A stretch of DNA of 64,000 nucleotides, taken from assembly GCF_901543175.1 (NCBI RefSeq), contig NZ_LR594040.1, positions 1,860,001 through 1,924,000 of the forward strand, written 5' to 3'. The notes under the pieces are model-generated. The model worked only from the letters and a program-made list of their open reading frames with translations. It searched no databases and had not been told where the DNA came from. A program made the position numbers and the translations under genes. Numbering within the stretch: the first letter of the stretch is position 1; each line of letters opens with the position of its first letter. Below are positions 19,327 through 28,120 of the stretch, piece after piece. This stretch comes from Streptococcus australis. Its GTDB lineage: Bacteria; Bacillota; Bacilli; Lactobacillales; Streptococcaceae.

Positions 19327-21759
19327 TTAAGAAATATCAAATTTTAATTGACCAGCTTTGACACCAATCTTGAGAGTCTTACCTGCTACCAGTTCTCCCT
19401 TGAGAAGGAGTTCTGCTAACTTGTCTTCCACCTCTGTTTGCAGTGTTCTGCGAAGTGGGCGGGCTCCCATTTCTGGATTGTAACCGTGACTAGCTAGCAA
19501 CTTCAGTGCCGAAGTCTGCAGTTTCAAGTCGATGCCTTTCTCTGCTAAGCTAGAAATTAATGGTTTAACCATGATCTTGACAATTTCCTGCATGTGGTCG
19601 CTATCCAAACTGTGGAAGACCACCTTTTCATCAATACGGTTGATAAACTCTGGTCGATAAGCTTTTTTCAACTCTTCGAAGATTCGTTTTTCCATATTTT
19701 CCTGGTCAAAACGAATGTCCTTGGCCCCAAAACCAACTGTCTTATCATCGCGAAGAGCCGTCGCACCAAGGTTTGATGTCATGATGATAATAGTATTTGA
19801 AAAGTCAACCTTGCGCCCCTTGCTATCTGTCAAGACACCGTCGTCCAAGACTTGCAAGAGGACATTAAAGATGTCTGGGTGGGCCTTCTCGACCTCATCA
19901 AAGAGAAGAACGGAGTATGGTTTGTTGCGAACCTTCTCAGTCAACTCCCCACCTTCTTCGTAGCCCACATAACCCGGAGGCGCTCCGTTGAGACGGCTGG
20001 CTGCAAATTTCTCCATATACTCACTCATATCAAAGCGGATAAGGGCTGATTCGTCATCAAAGAGAACTTCTGCCAAAGCCTTGGCCAATTCGGTCTTACC
20101 GACACCCGTTGGTCCCAGGAACATAAAGGAACCAATCGGACGTTTGTGACTGCGAATACCTGACTGGTTACGACGAATCGCACGGCTAATACTTGAAACA
20201 GCTTGATCTTGACCGATGACACGTTTGTGGAGTTCTGCTTCCAAGTTCAGATATTTCTTAGCATCTGTTTGCGTCAGTTTTTGGACTGGGATACCTGACA
20301 AGCGGCTCAAGGTGGTCAAAATATCAGATTCTGTCACCAAGTCTTTATAGACAGGCAATTCTTGTTCTTTTGCGATTAGCTGACCTGCTTGTTTCCACTT
20401 ACCATCCATCAAGGCCTTGTCAGCTGGACTCAAGTCGGATTCGTCTGCTTTCACATGCTTTGCCTTATTTTGCACTGTTGCCGCTGCTTCGTCCAAGAGA
20501 TCGATAGCAGAGTCTGGCAAGTGACGACTAGTCAAGTAACGATGAGCCATCTTGACAGCTGTTTCAACCGCTTCATCTGTGATTTGCACACGGTGATGTT
20601 TCTCATAAGTCGCCTTCAAACCCTGTAAAATAATCATACTGTCGGTCACGCTTGGCTCTTCAATCGTCACTTTGGCAAAACGACGAGAAAGGGCCGCATC
20701 TTTTTCGATGTGCTTTTGGTATTCTTCCTGAGTGGTTGCACCAACAGTTCTCAAAGTTCCACGAGCCAAGGCTGGCTTCAAGATATTGGCTGCATCCAGA
20801 GTCGAGTCAATACCGCTACCAGAACCCATGATGGTGTGGAGTTCATCGATAAAGAGGATTACTTTGCCATCTTCCTCAATATCCTTGATGATATTGTTCA
20901 TGCGCTCTTCAAAGTCACCACGAAATCGTGTTCCCGCAACGACATTCATCAAATCAAGTTCTAGAACACGCATCTTTGCCATTTCCGTAGGTACATCCCC
21001 ACTAGCAATACGCTGGGCAAGGCCAAGGGCCAGAGCTGTTTTCCCGACACCAGCATCTCCAACCAAGACCGGATTGTTTTTGGTCTTTCGACTCAAAATC
21101 TGAATCATACGTGAGATTTCCTTGTCACGACCGATAACTGGCTCTAACTTGCCAGAGCGCGCTTGCTCCGTCAGGTCATGCGTGTAGTCCTCTAGACCAC
21201 CACTTGGATTCTGTGGCATGCCCATCATATTGGCCATGGAATTTTGCTTATCAGAAACCGTGCGATGACGTTGACGCAAAGCCTTGAGGTCTTCACGAGT
21301 CCAACCAGCACGTTCCTCTAAATTGCGACGAAGAGCAGCAATTCTGACCTGATCTTTCTGGTCTTCATAAGAAAAGCCTGCTCTCTCCAAGATGCGAGTT
21401 GCCAAGGCATTGCCGTCATGCAAAATCGCATAGAGGACATGCTCTGTCCCTAGCACCTTTGCGTGGACCACTGAGGCCACATACTCTGCTTCTGCAAAGA
21501 GAACCTCCAAACGATGGGAAAAGGGCAATTCCGTAAAGGTTTCGTCTTGGCTATAGTCCGTTTCAGTCAGTTCTAAAGCAACCTCTTCTAAACGGTCCAT
21601 CTCGTATGGGTAATCATTTAGAGTCGCACCTGCCACACTGTAACTGTGATTGGACATGGCAATCAATAAATGCCAAGACTCTAGATATCGAGCTCCAAAA
21701 TGGCTTGCAACCATGTAGGCACTTTCGATACATTCATTCAATGCTTTTGAATAGTTCAT
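19327..21759 (-). CDS. clpC: ClpC-type AAA+ unfoldase
   Basis: This 810-residue class-I Hsp100 ATPase unfolds proteins and can deliver them to ClpP. Its domains in order are two N-terminal Clp repeats (about 1-150) and AAA-1 with Walker [10 protein letters not shown] and Walker [13 protein letters not shown] short middle domain follows, then AAA-2 with Walker [10 protein letters not shown] and Walker [12 protein letters not shown], and the C-terminal D2-small domain with [15 protein letters not shown]. It lies one base after ctsR and is heat- and stress-regulated through the CtsR operator upstream of that gene. Confidence 0.96.
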   Translation of the reverse strand: MNYSKALNECIESAYMVASHFGARYLESWHLLIAMSNHSYSVAGATLNDYPYEMDRLEEVALELTETDYSQDETFTELPFSHRLEVLFAEAEYVASVVHAKVLGTEHVLYAILHDGNALATRILERAGFSYEDQKDQVRIAALRRNLEERAGWTREDLKALRQRHRTVSDKQNSMANMMGMPQNPSGGLEDYTHDLTEQARSGKLEPVIGRDKEISRMIQILSRKTKNNPVLVGDAGVGKTALALGLAQRIASGDVPTEMAKMRVLELDLMNVVAGTRFRGDFEERMNNIIKDIEEDGKVILFIDELHTIMGSGSGIDSTLDAANILKPALARGTLRTVGATTQEEYQKHIEKDAALSRRFAKVTIEEPSVTDSMIILQGLKATYEKHHRVQITDEAVETAVKMAHRYLTSRHLPDSAIDLLDEAAATVQNKAKHVKADESDLSPADKALMDGKWKQAGQLIAKEQELPVYKDLVTESDILTTLSRLSGIPVQKLTQTDAKKYLNLEAELHKRVIGQDQAVSSISRAIRRNQSGIRSHKRPIGSFMFLGPTGVGKTELAKALAEVLFDDESALIRFDMSEYMEKFAASRLNGAPPGYVGYEEGGELTEKVRNKPYSVLLFDEVEKAHPDIFNVLLQVLDDGVLTDSKGRKVDFSNTIIIMTSNLGATALRDDKTVGFGAKDIRFDQENMEKRIFEELKKAYRPEFINRIDEKVVFHSLDSDHMQEIVKIMVKPLISSLAEKGIDLKLQTSALKLLASHGYNPEMGARPLRRTLQTEVEDKLAELLLKGELVAGKTLKIGVKAGQLKFDIS

Positions 21760-21760
21760 C

Positions 21761-22219
21761 TTACTTCTCTTTTCTATCTACCTCTTGTAATAGCTGTCGG
21801 AGCATATTGGCACGGACAACTGAGGATTCTTCCCCTAGGACACGATCCGTTGCTACTGAAGTCAGCAAGGTCATCTCCTGCTTGGTCATCAAGTCCTGCT
21901 CAACCAAAAGCTGGAGAATATCTTCATAAATCTCCTGACTAACTCGCTCACCAATCGAGTAAAGCAAATCGCGGAGCATCTCATGATGATTGGAAAACTC
22001 AATCCGGCCTATGCGAATGTAGCCTCCGCCACCCCGCTTGCTCTCAACCAAGTAACCTCTGCTTTCAGTAAAACGTGTCTTGATTACATAGTTGATCTGA
22101 CTCGGCACAACCTGAAAGGTATCTGCCAACTGGCTCCGCTGCAATTCCACGATACCAGATTGGTCTAAAATTGCCTTGATATAGGCTTCGATATGATCTG
22201 ATGTATTTTTAAATCTCAT
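21761..22219 (-). CDS. ctsR: CtsR class III heat-shock repressor
   Basis: This is a 152-residue repressor of clp genes. The N-terminal winged helix-turn-helix contains LADTFQVVPSQINYVIKTRF, and the glycine-rich wing RGGGGYIRIGRI acts as the thermosensor in this family. The C-terminal region is the dimerisation part. It is the first gene of ctsR-clpC and is preceded by a CtsR heptad repeat overlapping its -10, so it is autoregulated. Confidence 0.96.
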   Translation of the reverse strand: MRFKNTSDHIEAYIKAILDQSGIVELQRSQLADTFQVVPSQINYVIKTRFTESRGYLVESKRGGGGYIRIGRIEFSNHHEMLRDLLYSIGERVSQEIYEDILQLLVEQDLMTKQEMTLLTSVATDRVLGEESSVVRANMLRQLLQEVDRKEK

Positions 22220-22244
22220 AGTAAATCAAACTCCTTCTTTGAAC

Positions 22245-22267
22245 CTTGACTATCTTTGACTATTATA
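22245..22267 (-). promoter_or_regulatory. ctsR promoter with CtsR operator
   Basis: On the minus strand the heptad repeat AGTCAAAGATAGTCAAGG (22245-22262) follows the CtsR pattern RGTCAAANANRGTCAAA with one deviation. It abuts the -10 TATAAT (22262-22267). Confidence 0.85.
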
Positions 22268-22295
22268 CCGAAATTTTTGATTTTTTTAAAGGAAA

Positions 22296-22331
22296 AGGGA
22301 GCAAGTAAAGAATAATCTTCACCAACTCCCT
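22296..22331 (-). terminator. Terminator of the thiamine-precursor ABC operon
   Basis: A long imperfect stem has outer arms AGGGAG/CTCCCT and inner arms GTGAAG/CTTTAC. It is followed by a T-rich stretch on the minus strand, just after the ATPase stop. Confidence 0.65.
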
Positions 22332-22337
22332 ATTTTT

Positions 22338-23066
22338 CTAAGTATTTAATCCCAATTCCGCCAAGATTTGACGCTTATAGGCAATTTTTTGGACTTCCTT
22401 GTCTTCGCTCTGGGACCAATCTAGTTTAACTTCAGAAACAATCTGTCCAGGCCGATTTTTTAGAATATAGATGCGGTCACTGAGGTTGAGGGCCTCCTCG
22501 ATACTGTGTGTGATGATGAGTGTCGTCAGCTCTAGTTGCTTGTGAATCTCCAGATACCAAGCGTGAAGTTCCATCTTGGTCATCTCATCCAAGGCACTAA
22601 AGGCCTCGTCTAAGAGAAAGAGTTTGTGCCCGAAAAGGTAGGTGCGGAGTAAGGCCACACGCTGACGCATCCCTCCACTGAGTTCGTGAGGATACTTGTC
22701 CCTTACAGCTGTCAACTGGAAGGTCGCAAGAATTTCATCCGCTCGGGCAATGGCTTCTGCCTTATCAACCTTTTGAATCAAGAGGGGCAGGATAATATTG
22801 CCAAGGACTGTCTTATGCTCCAAGAGGAGATCCTTTTGTAACATATAACTCACGCGACCTTTGGGATTTTCCTCGCCGTCAAGGACAATTCTTCCCGACT
22901 GGACCTCTAAAATCCCTGCGATTAGATTAAAGAGGGTGGTTTTGCCTACACCACTAGGACCTAGGATAGAAACCACTTCACCCGAAGTCACCTGCAGGTT
23001 AATATCCTCTAAAATCTTATCATCGTCGTAGGCATAGCTTACGTGTTCTAGTCTAATTTCTGTCAT
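22338..23066 (-). CDS. thiZ: ABC transporter ATPase of the thiamine/pyrimidine-precursor uptake system
   Basis: This 242-residue ABC ATPase is of the SsuB/TauB/ThiZ type. It has Walker A GPSGVGKTT, signature LSGGMRQRV, Walker B LFLLDEAFSALD (Ala where most transporters have Pro, as usual in this family) and the His switch IITHSIEEA. It is the last gene of the operon and overlaps the binding-protein stop by one base. The substrate is assigned from the TPP riboswitch upstream of the operon and not from the ATPase itself. Confidence 0.88.
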   Translation of the reverse strand: MTEIRLEHVSYAYDDDKILEDINLQVTSGEVVSILGPSGVGKTTLFNLIAGILEVQSGRIVLDGEENPKGRVSYMLQKDLLLEHKTVLGNIILPLLIQKVDKAEAIARADEILATFQLTAVRDKYPHELSGGMRQRVALLRTYLFGHKLFLLDEAFSALDEMTKMELHAWYLEIHKQLELTTLIITHSIEEALNLSDRIYILKNRPGQIVSEVKLDWSQSEDKEVQKIAYKRQILAELGLNT

Positions 23067-24073
23067 TATTTTACAAATTCGTTAGTGAAGCCTTTGTCAG
23101 TCAAGTCTTCTTTGAGGATACCATTTTCTTTATCCCATTTGTAGAAGGCATTCCAGCGAGTGGCGTCAAACTGTCCCCATTTTTCCTTGTCACTTGCATA
23201 TTCTTTTGACAAGTATTTTTGAGATTCGATGACAAAGTCACGTTTTTCCTTAAGTTCAGGTGCATTCTTGATAAGAATATCCGCAGCTTCTTCTGGATGT
23301 TCCATGGCATATTGGTAGCCTTTTTTGATGGCTTGGATGACTTTGCGAGCTTCTTCTTTGTTGTCTTTGAGATAGTCGTTGTTTGCGATGATGACTGGTG
23401 AGTAGTAGTCAAACTCCTTGACATAGTCTTTCAAGTACATGAAGTTAGCGTCTACGCCTTGAGATTTGGCAAGAATACCATCCCAACCGTAGTATATCCA
23501 AGCAGTGTCAAAGACGCCATTGGCAATCGGTGTGATTGAGTTTGAGTCGTTGTTTGGTACTTTTTCGACCTTTTCAAAGTCTCCACCTTGAGATTCTACT
23601 AAGGTTTTCAACATAGCAAGCTCAGTCGGGTCATTCCAAGTTCCGTATTTCTTCCCAACCAAGTCCTTTGGACTGCTTACATTGTCAGATTTACGAGAGA
23701 TGATTCCTGATGTATTGTGTTCTACGATAGCGGCAACAGCAGTAATTCCTGCCCCTTTTTCCAATTTCTTAGCCATGTAGTCTTGGAAATACACTGCAAA
23801 TGGTGCCTTGCCATTGATTACCAAGTCAGATGAGCTTTCTTCTGGTGGCAATTTCAAGTCAACATCCACTCCAGCTTCTTTGAAATAACCTTTTTCCTTG
23901 GCAACATAAAGCCCTGTGTGGTTGGTATTTGGGGTCCAGTCTAGGATAAAGTCAATTTTCTTAAGTTCTGCTTCTTTGTTGTCCTTAGAAGCAGTTCCTT
24001 GCCCACAGGCCACAAGCACGACAGCTACAAAAGCTGTTACAAGCGTTAAAAACACTTTCCATGTTTTCTTCAT
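23066..24073 (-). CDS. thiY: ABC substrate-binding lipoprotein, ThiY/NMT1-like
   Basis: This is a 335-residue lipoprotein with signal peptide and lipobox VVLVAC. The mature part belongs to the NMT1/ThiY-like periplasmic-binding fold. FILDWTPNTNHTGLYVAKEKGYF is diagnostic, and the Trp/Tyr-rich AWIYYGWDG probably lines the ligand pocket. The expected ligand is an aminopyrimidine (HMP-like) precursor of thiamine or thiamine itself. The ATG at 24073 is preferred over 24079 because GAGG is eight bases before it but only two before the first. Confidence 0.9.
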   Translation of the reverse strand: MKKTWKVFLTLVTAFVAVVLVACGQGTASKDNKEAELKKIDFILDWTPNTNHTGLYVAKEKGYFKEAGVDVDLKLPPEESSSDLVINGKAPFAVYFQDYMAKKLEKGAGITAVAAIVEHNTSGIISRKSDNVSSPKDLVGKKYGTWNDPTELAMLKTLVESQGGDFEKVEKVPNNDSNSITPIANGVFDTAWIYYGWDGILAKSQGVDANFMYLKDYVKEFDYYSPVIIANNDYLKDNKEEARKVIQAIKKGYQYAMEHPEEAADILIKNAPELKEKRDFVIESQKYLSKEYASDKEKWGQFDATRWNAFYKWDKENGILKEDLTDKGFTNEFVK

Positions 24074-24111
24074 TTTCATTTCCTCTTTTCTTTTTCTAAA
24101 ACATCCTTATC

Positions 24112-24870
24112 TTAGGGACGTTTCCATTTAATAACATATTTTTCACTAACATCGACCAATTTCATACCCAAAAGGCTGATAATCGATACCAGAATAATAA
24201 TAGCAAACATGGTATCATACTGAAACAGTTTTTTAGACTGAATCATATAAACACCAAGACCTTCAAACCCTCCCAACCACTCAGATACCACGGTTGTGAT
24301 AAAGGCGTAGGAGACACTGACCCTCAGACCTGCATAAAAGTAAGGCAGGCTAACCGGGATTTTAAAATGCCACAGGATTTGCCAAGGGTCTGCTCGCATC
24401 AGACTAAACAAGGTCAGCATATCCTTGTCACAATGTCTAAAACCGTCCAAGATACTAACAATGATAGGGAAGGTTGTCGTCAGAATAATCAAGACAATCT
24501 TGGGTAAAATCCCATAACCCAGCCACAAGACCAAAATTGGGGCTATAGCAATGGTTGGAATGGTCTGGATAACCACCATCATAGGATAAATCAGGTCATT
24601 GAGCCAAGTCAAACTGTCCATAAGCACAGCCATGAGACAGGCAATCAAGACTCCCAAGACTAGACCCAGTAAAGCCACTCTCAAGGTCGCCCAGCTATGG
24701 TACCAAAGAAATTCTCTGTCACGAACAAAGGCCTGGAGAATTTCAAGAGGGGTCGGCAGGATAAACTTGGGTAAAAGTTTGAATATTCCTGCTAACTGCC
24801 AGACCGACAAGACTCCTATAAAGCCCAAAAGACTAATGTGTCGTCTCAGTATACTTTTCAAGTTTCTCAT
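24112..24870 (-). CDS. thiX: ABC permease of the thiamine/pyrimidine-precursor system
   Basis: This 252-residue permease is of the SsuC/TauC/ThiX family, with about six membrane spans and the cytoplasmic EAA-type loop (FRHCDKDMLTLFSLMRADPWQILWHFKIPVSLPY region). It overlaps the preceding thiamine-binding gene by 38 bases. The ATG at 24870 is used; a TTG immediately upstream (24873) is an alternative. It forms the membrane channel with the ATPase and the ThiY-like lipoprotein. Confidence 0.88.
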   Translation of the reverse strand: MRNLKSILRRHISLLGFIGVLSVWQLAGIFKLLPKFILPTPLEILQAFVRDREFLWYHSWATLRVALLGLVLGVLIACLMAVLMDSLTWLNDLIYPMMVVIQTIPTIAIAPILVLWLGYGILPKIVLIILTTTFPIIVSILDGFRHCDKDMLTLFSLMRADPWQILWHFKIPVSLPYFYAGLRVSVSYAFITTVVSEWLGGFEGLGVYMIQSKKLFQYDTMFAIIILVSIISLLGMKLVDVSEKYVIKWKRP

Positions 24871-25123
24871 CAATACTTAAAATCTCTCCTACATTTATTT
24901 TGACATTGGCAAAGACATTATCTGCCTCCTGCCCTGCCACTTCTAGCGCTTCTTTGAGAATGCGCATGAGCTCATCAAACTCTCCTTCCAAGACCGTTTC
25001 AAAGGGTGTCACCACCATAGTCACAGATTGAGCTTGCAGATAAGCAATCACCTGATCGATAATAGCAATTCGATCAATCCCCTGTGATAGGGGCAAGACT
25101 TGCAAGGCAATGCTTGCTTTCAT
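24833..25123 (-). CDS. Thiamine-binding protein of the MTH1187/YkoF (DUF77) family
   Basis: This is a 96-residue cytosolic protein. The start MKASIALQVLPLS and the central VTPFETVLEGEFDELM are characteristic of the MTH1187/YkoF family, whose members bind thiamine or related pyrimidines. It is the first gene behind the TPP riboswitch. A strong GAGGAGG Shine-Dalgarno lies immediately upstream and is embedded in alternative RNA pairings. The biochemical role in uptake is not established; binding or delivery of the imported precursor is inferred. Confidence 0.88.
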   Translation of the reverse strand: MKASIALQVLPLSQGIDRIAIIDQVIAYLQAQSVTMVVTPFETVLEGEFDELMRILKEALEVAGQEADNVFANVKINVGEILSIDEKLEKYTETTH

Positions 25124-25170
25124 AAAAACCTCCTCTTCTCAGGTTTCCTTTTGACAAAAAGAAAAACCTC
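25124..25170 (-). promoter_or_regulatory. Expression platform of the TPP riboswitch
   Basis: In the mRNA GAGGTTTTT occurs twice, at 25162-25170 and at 25124-25132 where it includes the Shine-Dalgarno. Between them AAACCT (25141-25146) can pair with either copy. Mutually exclusive hairpins, one hiding the ribosome-binding site, are therefore possible. Confidence 0.6.
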
Positions 25171-25176
25171 TACCAT

Positions 25177-25293
<117 letters not shown>

Positions 25294-25304
25294 TATATGG
25301 ACAT

Positions 25305-25333
25305 ATGATAACGTAAATAAATGGATAAGTCAA
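25305..25333 (-). promoter_or_regulatory. Promoter of the TPP-riboswitch operon
   Basis: TTGACT (25328-25333) and TATCAT (25305-25310) on the minus strand are 17 bases apart, upstream of the aptamer. Confidence 0.7.
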
Positions 25334-25357
25334 GGAAACTGCTTACAGAAAACCATG

Positions 25358-25393
25358 AAAAAGAGCTTGAAGGCAAATGCTTCAAACTCTTTC
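25358..25393 (-). terminator. Terminator of polA
   Basis: Thirteen-base arms AAAGAGTTTGAAG / CTTCAAGCTCTTT (one G-U) have a seven-base loop and a T-run on the minus strand after the polA stop. Confidence 0.88.
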
Positions 25394-25402
25394 ATAACTT
25401 TC

Positions 25403-28036
25403 TTATTTAGCCTCGTACCAGGTTGCTCCTTCATTCTCATCAGCAATGAGTGGTACACTGAGCTGGATGGCTTCTTCCATGGTTTGTTTCACTAGAGCTT
25501 TGACGGCTGCTAGTTCTGATTTCGGAACTTCAAGGACGATTTCATCGTGCACTTGCAAGAGCATCTTGGTCTGATAACCGCCTTCTACCAAAGCCTTATC
25601 TAGCTGAATCATCGCAATCTTAAGAATATCTGCTGCCGAACCCTGAATAGGAGAGTTGATCGCTGTCCGCTCTGCAAAACCACGAATATTGAAATTTCGC
25701 GAATTGATATCTGGCAACTCACGACGACGCTTGAAGAGAGTCTCTACATAGCCCTTATCACGTGCTTCACGCACCACCTCATCCATGTAGTTTTTAATAC
25801 CTGGGAAGCGTTCAAAGTAAGTGTCAATGTAGGCTTTTGCTTCCTTACGGCTGATGCCCAGATTATTAGACAAACCAAAGTCTGAAATCCCGTAAACTAC
25901 TCCAAAGTTCACAGCCTTAGCATTACGACGATCGTTTGGAGTCACATCCTCAGGACGTTCAATTCCAAAGACCCGCATGGCCGTCGAGGTATGGATATCT
26001 GCTCCCTCTTGGAAAGCCTTAATCAGATGCTCGTCTTTAGAAATATGAGCCAAGACTCTCAATTCAATCTGTGAATAGTCCGAGCTGAGTAGCACGCTAT
26101 CCTCCCACTCAGGCACAAAGGCCTTTCGAATGAGGCGACCTTGTTCCAAACGAACAGGGATATTTTGTAAGTTTGGATCCACACTAGACAGACGCCCAGT
26201 CTGAGTCAAATCCTGCACATAGCGCGTGTGAATCTTGCCATCAGCCAAAATCCAGTCCTGCAAACCAATCACATAGGTAGATTGAATCTTCGCAATCTGA
26301 CGGTAATCGAGAATTTTCTTAACAATTGGCGCAATAGGAGCCAGACGCTCTAGCACATCCACGGCTGTCGAGTAACCTGTCTTGGTTTTCTTAGTGTATT
26401 CTAGAGGAAGACCAAGCTTTTCAAAGAGCAGTACTCCCAACTGCTTAGGAGAGTTGATATTAAACTCCTCACCAGCTAGTTCGTAAATCTCTTGAGTGAG
26501 TTGCTCAATGACGACCTCATTTTCAGCCTGCATCTCAAACAGAGTTTCTTTTTTGACTGTAATTCCAGCGATTTCCATCTTGGCAAGGACAAAAGCCAGA
26601 GGTTGCTCCATGTCATAGAGGAGATCTAACTGTCCATGTTCACCGAGTTTTTCAAGTAAAACAGGCTCAGTCTCAACCAATACAGCAACCTTGCGAGCCA
26701 AGTGCTCCAAGAATTTCTCTCTCTCAGGGATAGCTTTCTTGGCACCCTTACCGTAGAAGGTCTCATCATCGACCAAATAAGTCTGTCCATAGAGATTCGC
26801 AATGGTTGAAATTTCATTGTTCTCGACTGTTGAGAGTAAGTATTTTGCCAAACGGCTGTCAAAAGCAGGTGCCTGGAGATTCAAGCCCAAGCGATTTAAA
26901 AGAACCTTAGCTTTCTTAAAGTCATACACTTTCAGAGGCGTTTTTTCTAGAAATTCCTTGAGAATCGGCTCCTGCAAGAGCTCAAGTTTATCTGTAGCGT
27001 AAAGTTTATCCCCACAAGACCAAGCAAAACCAACCAAGTCATCTGTATGGTAATTCTCACCAAAAAGCTCAAAGTGGAAGATAGAGTCAGCACTAAGCAT
27101 GTCATGACTGACTTGGTCAACGATAGTGAAATCCAAACTTTCAGGCACATCTGTTGATGACACATTTAAAGCTTGTTTGAGCTGTTTGAAGCCCATCTCA
27201 TCGTAGAATTTCCCGAGATTTTCCACATCTGGTCCATTATAAACCAAATCCTCCAGGCCAATCTCAATCGGTGCCTGAGTCTCAATAGTCGCCAAGGTTT
27301 TAGACAGGAAGGCTTGTTCCTTGTCATTGATGAGATTTTCCTTCATCTTGGAAGCCTTCATCCCATCAATATTTTCATAAATCCCCTCTAGTGAGCCGTG
27401 TTCTAGTAAGAGCTTGATACCCGTCTTTTCACCGATTTTCGTGACACCAGGGATATTATCAGACTTATCCCCCATAAGGGCCTTAAGATCAATGAACTGA
27501 GCTGGTGTGAGACCCATCTTTTCCATGAGATAGTCTGGCGTAAAGGCCTCAAACTCAGCCACACCTTTCTTGGAAATCTCAACCACCGTATGCTCATCCG
27601 TCAACTGGATCAAATCCTTGTCTCCACTGACGATTGTCACATCAAAAGAATCCTTCTCAGCCAAGCGACCTAGGGTCCCGATGATATCATCGGCTTCATA
27701 CTGGGGTAGCTCATAGTGGCGAATCCCAAGATGATCTAGCAACTCACGAATGAAGGGAAATTGCTCACGAAACTCATCTGGAGTTTTAGCACGACCACCC
27801 TTGTAGTCTGCATACATCTCTGTTCGAAAAGTCGTCTTACCTGCATCAAAAGCTACCAAAACATGACTGGGCTCAACACGCTCCAAGACGTGATTCAACA
27901 TGAGTTGAAAGCCGTAGATTGCATTGGTATGAAGGCCATTAGCATTTTTAAAACGATCCAACTGCTGATAGAGCGCAAAAAAAGCTCGAAAGGCAACAGA
28001 AGAGCCATCAATTAATAATAATTTTTTCTTGTCCAT
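25403..28036 (-). CDS. polA: DNA polymerase I
   Basis: This 877-residue polymerase acts in repair and primer removal. The N-terminal 5'-nuclease domain (about 1-290) has LLIDGSSVAFRAF, YEADDIIG and VTIVSGDKDLIQL. The central 3'-5' exonuclease-like domain lacks the canonical acidic catalytic residues, as known for pneumococcal Pol I. The C-terminal polymerase domain carries SSDYSQIELRVLA, RRNAKAVNFGVVYG (O-helix) and LQVHDEIVLE. The start at 28036 is set by the MDKKKLLLIDGSS N-terminus; the frame continues 12 codons upstream. No good Shine-Dalgarno is present, and a TATAAT ends six bases before the ATG. Confidence 0.96.
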   Translation of the reverse strand: MDKKKLLLIDGSSVAFRAFFALYQQLDRFKNANGLHTNAIYGFQLMLNHVLERVEPSHVLVAFDAGKTTFRTEMYADYKGGRAKTPDEFREQFPFIRELLDHLGIRHYELPQYEADDIIGTLGRLAEKDSFDVTIVSGDKDLIQLTDEHTVVEISKKGVAEFEAFTPDYLMEKMGLTPAQFIDLKALMGDKSDNIPGVTKIGEKTGIKLLLEHGSLEGIYENIDGMKASKMKENLINDKEQAFLSKTLATIETQAPIEIGLEDLVYNGPDVENLGKFYDEMGFKQLKQALNVSSTDVPESLDFTIVDQVSHDMLSADSIFHFELFGENYHTDDLVGFAWSCGDKLYATDKLELLQEPILKEFLEKTPLKVYDFKKAKVLLNRLGLNLQAPAFDSRLAKYLLSTVENNEISTIANLYGQTYLVDDETFYGKGAKKAIPEREKFLEHLARKVAVLVETEPVLLEKLGEHGQLDLLYDMEQPLAFVLAKMEIAGITVKKETLFEMQAENEVVIEQLTQEIYELAGEEFNINSPKQLGVLLFEKLGLPLEYTKKTKTGYSTAVDVLERLAPIAPIVKKILDYRQIAKIQSTYVIGLQDWILADGKIHTRYVQDLTQTGRLSSVDPNLQNIPVRLEQGRLIRKAFVPEWEDSVLLSSDYSQIELRVLAHISKDEHLIKAFQEGADIHTSTAMRVFGIERPEDVTPNDRRNAKAVNFGVVYGISDFGLSNNLGISRKEAKAYIDTYFERFPGIKNYMDEVVREARDKGYVETLFKRRRELPDINSRNFNIRGFAERTAINSPIQGSAADILKIAMIQLDKALVEGGYQTKMLLQVHDEIVLEVPKSELAAVKALVKQTMEEAIQLSVPLIADENEGATWYEAK

Positions 28037-28048
28037 ACACCCATTATA
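28037..28048 (-). promoter_or_regulatory. -10 box immediately before the polA start codon
   Basis: TATAAT (28043-28048, minus strand) is followed by six bases and then the ATG. This would place the transcription start at the A of the start codon. The -35 region is weak. Confidence 0.5.
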
Positions 28049-28120
28049 AAGGAAAGCGTGGAAAAATACCATCGGAAAGAATAGGCAAATGGTCGTGAAG
28101 TCCTCTTTTTTATATTCTTT

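Noticed and set aside
20732-21103. Open frame antisense to clpC
   Set aside because: The opposite strand encodes the conserved AAA-1 domain of ClpC.
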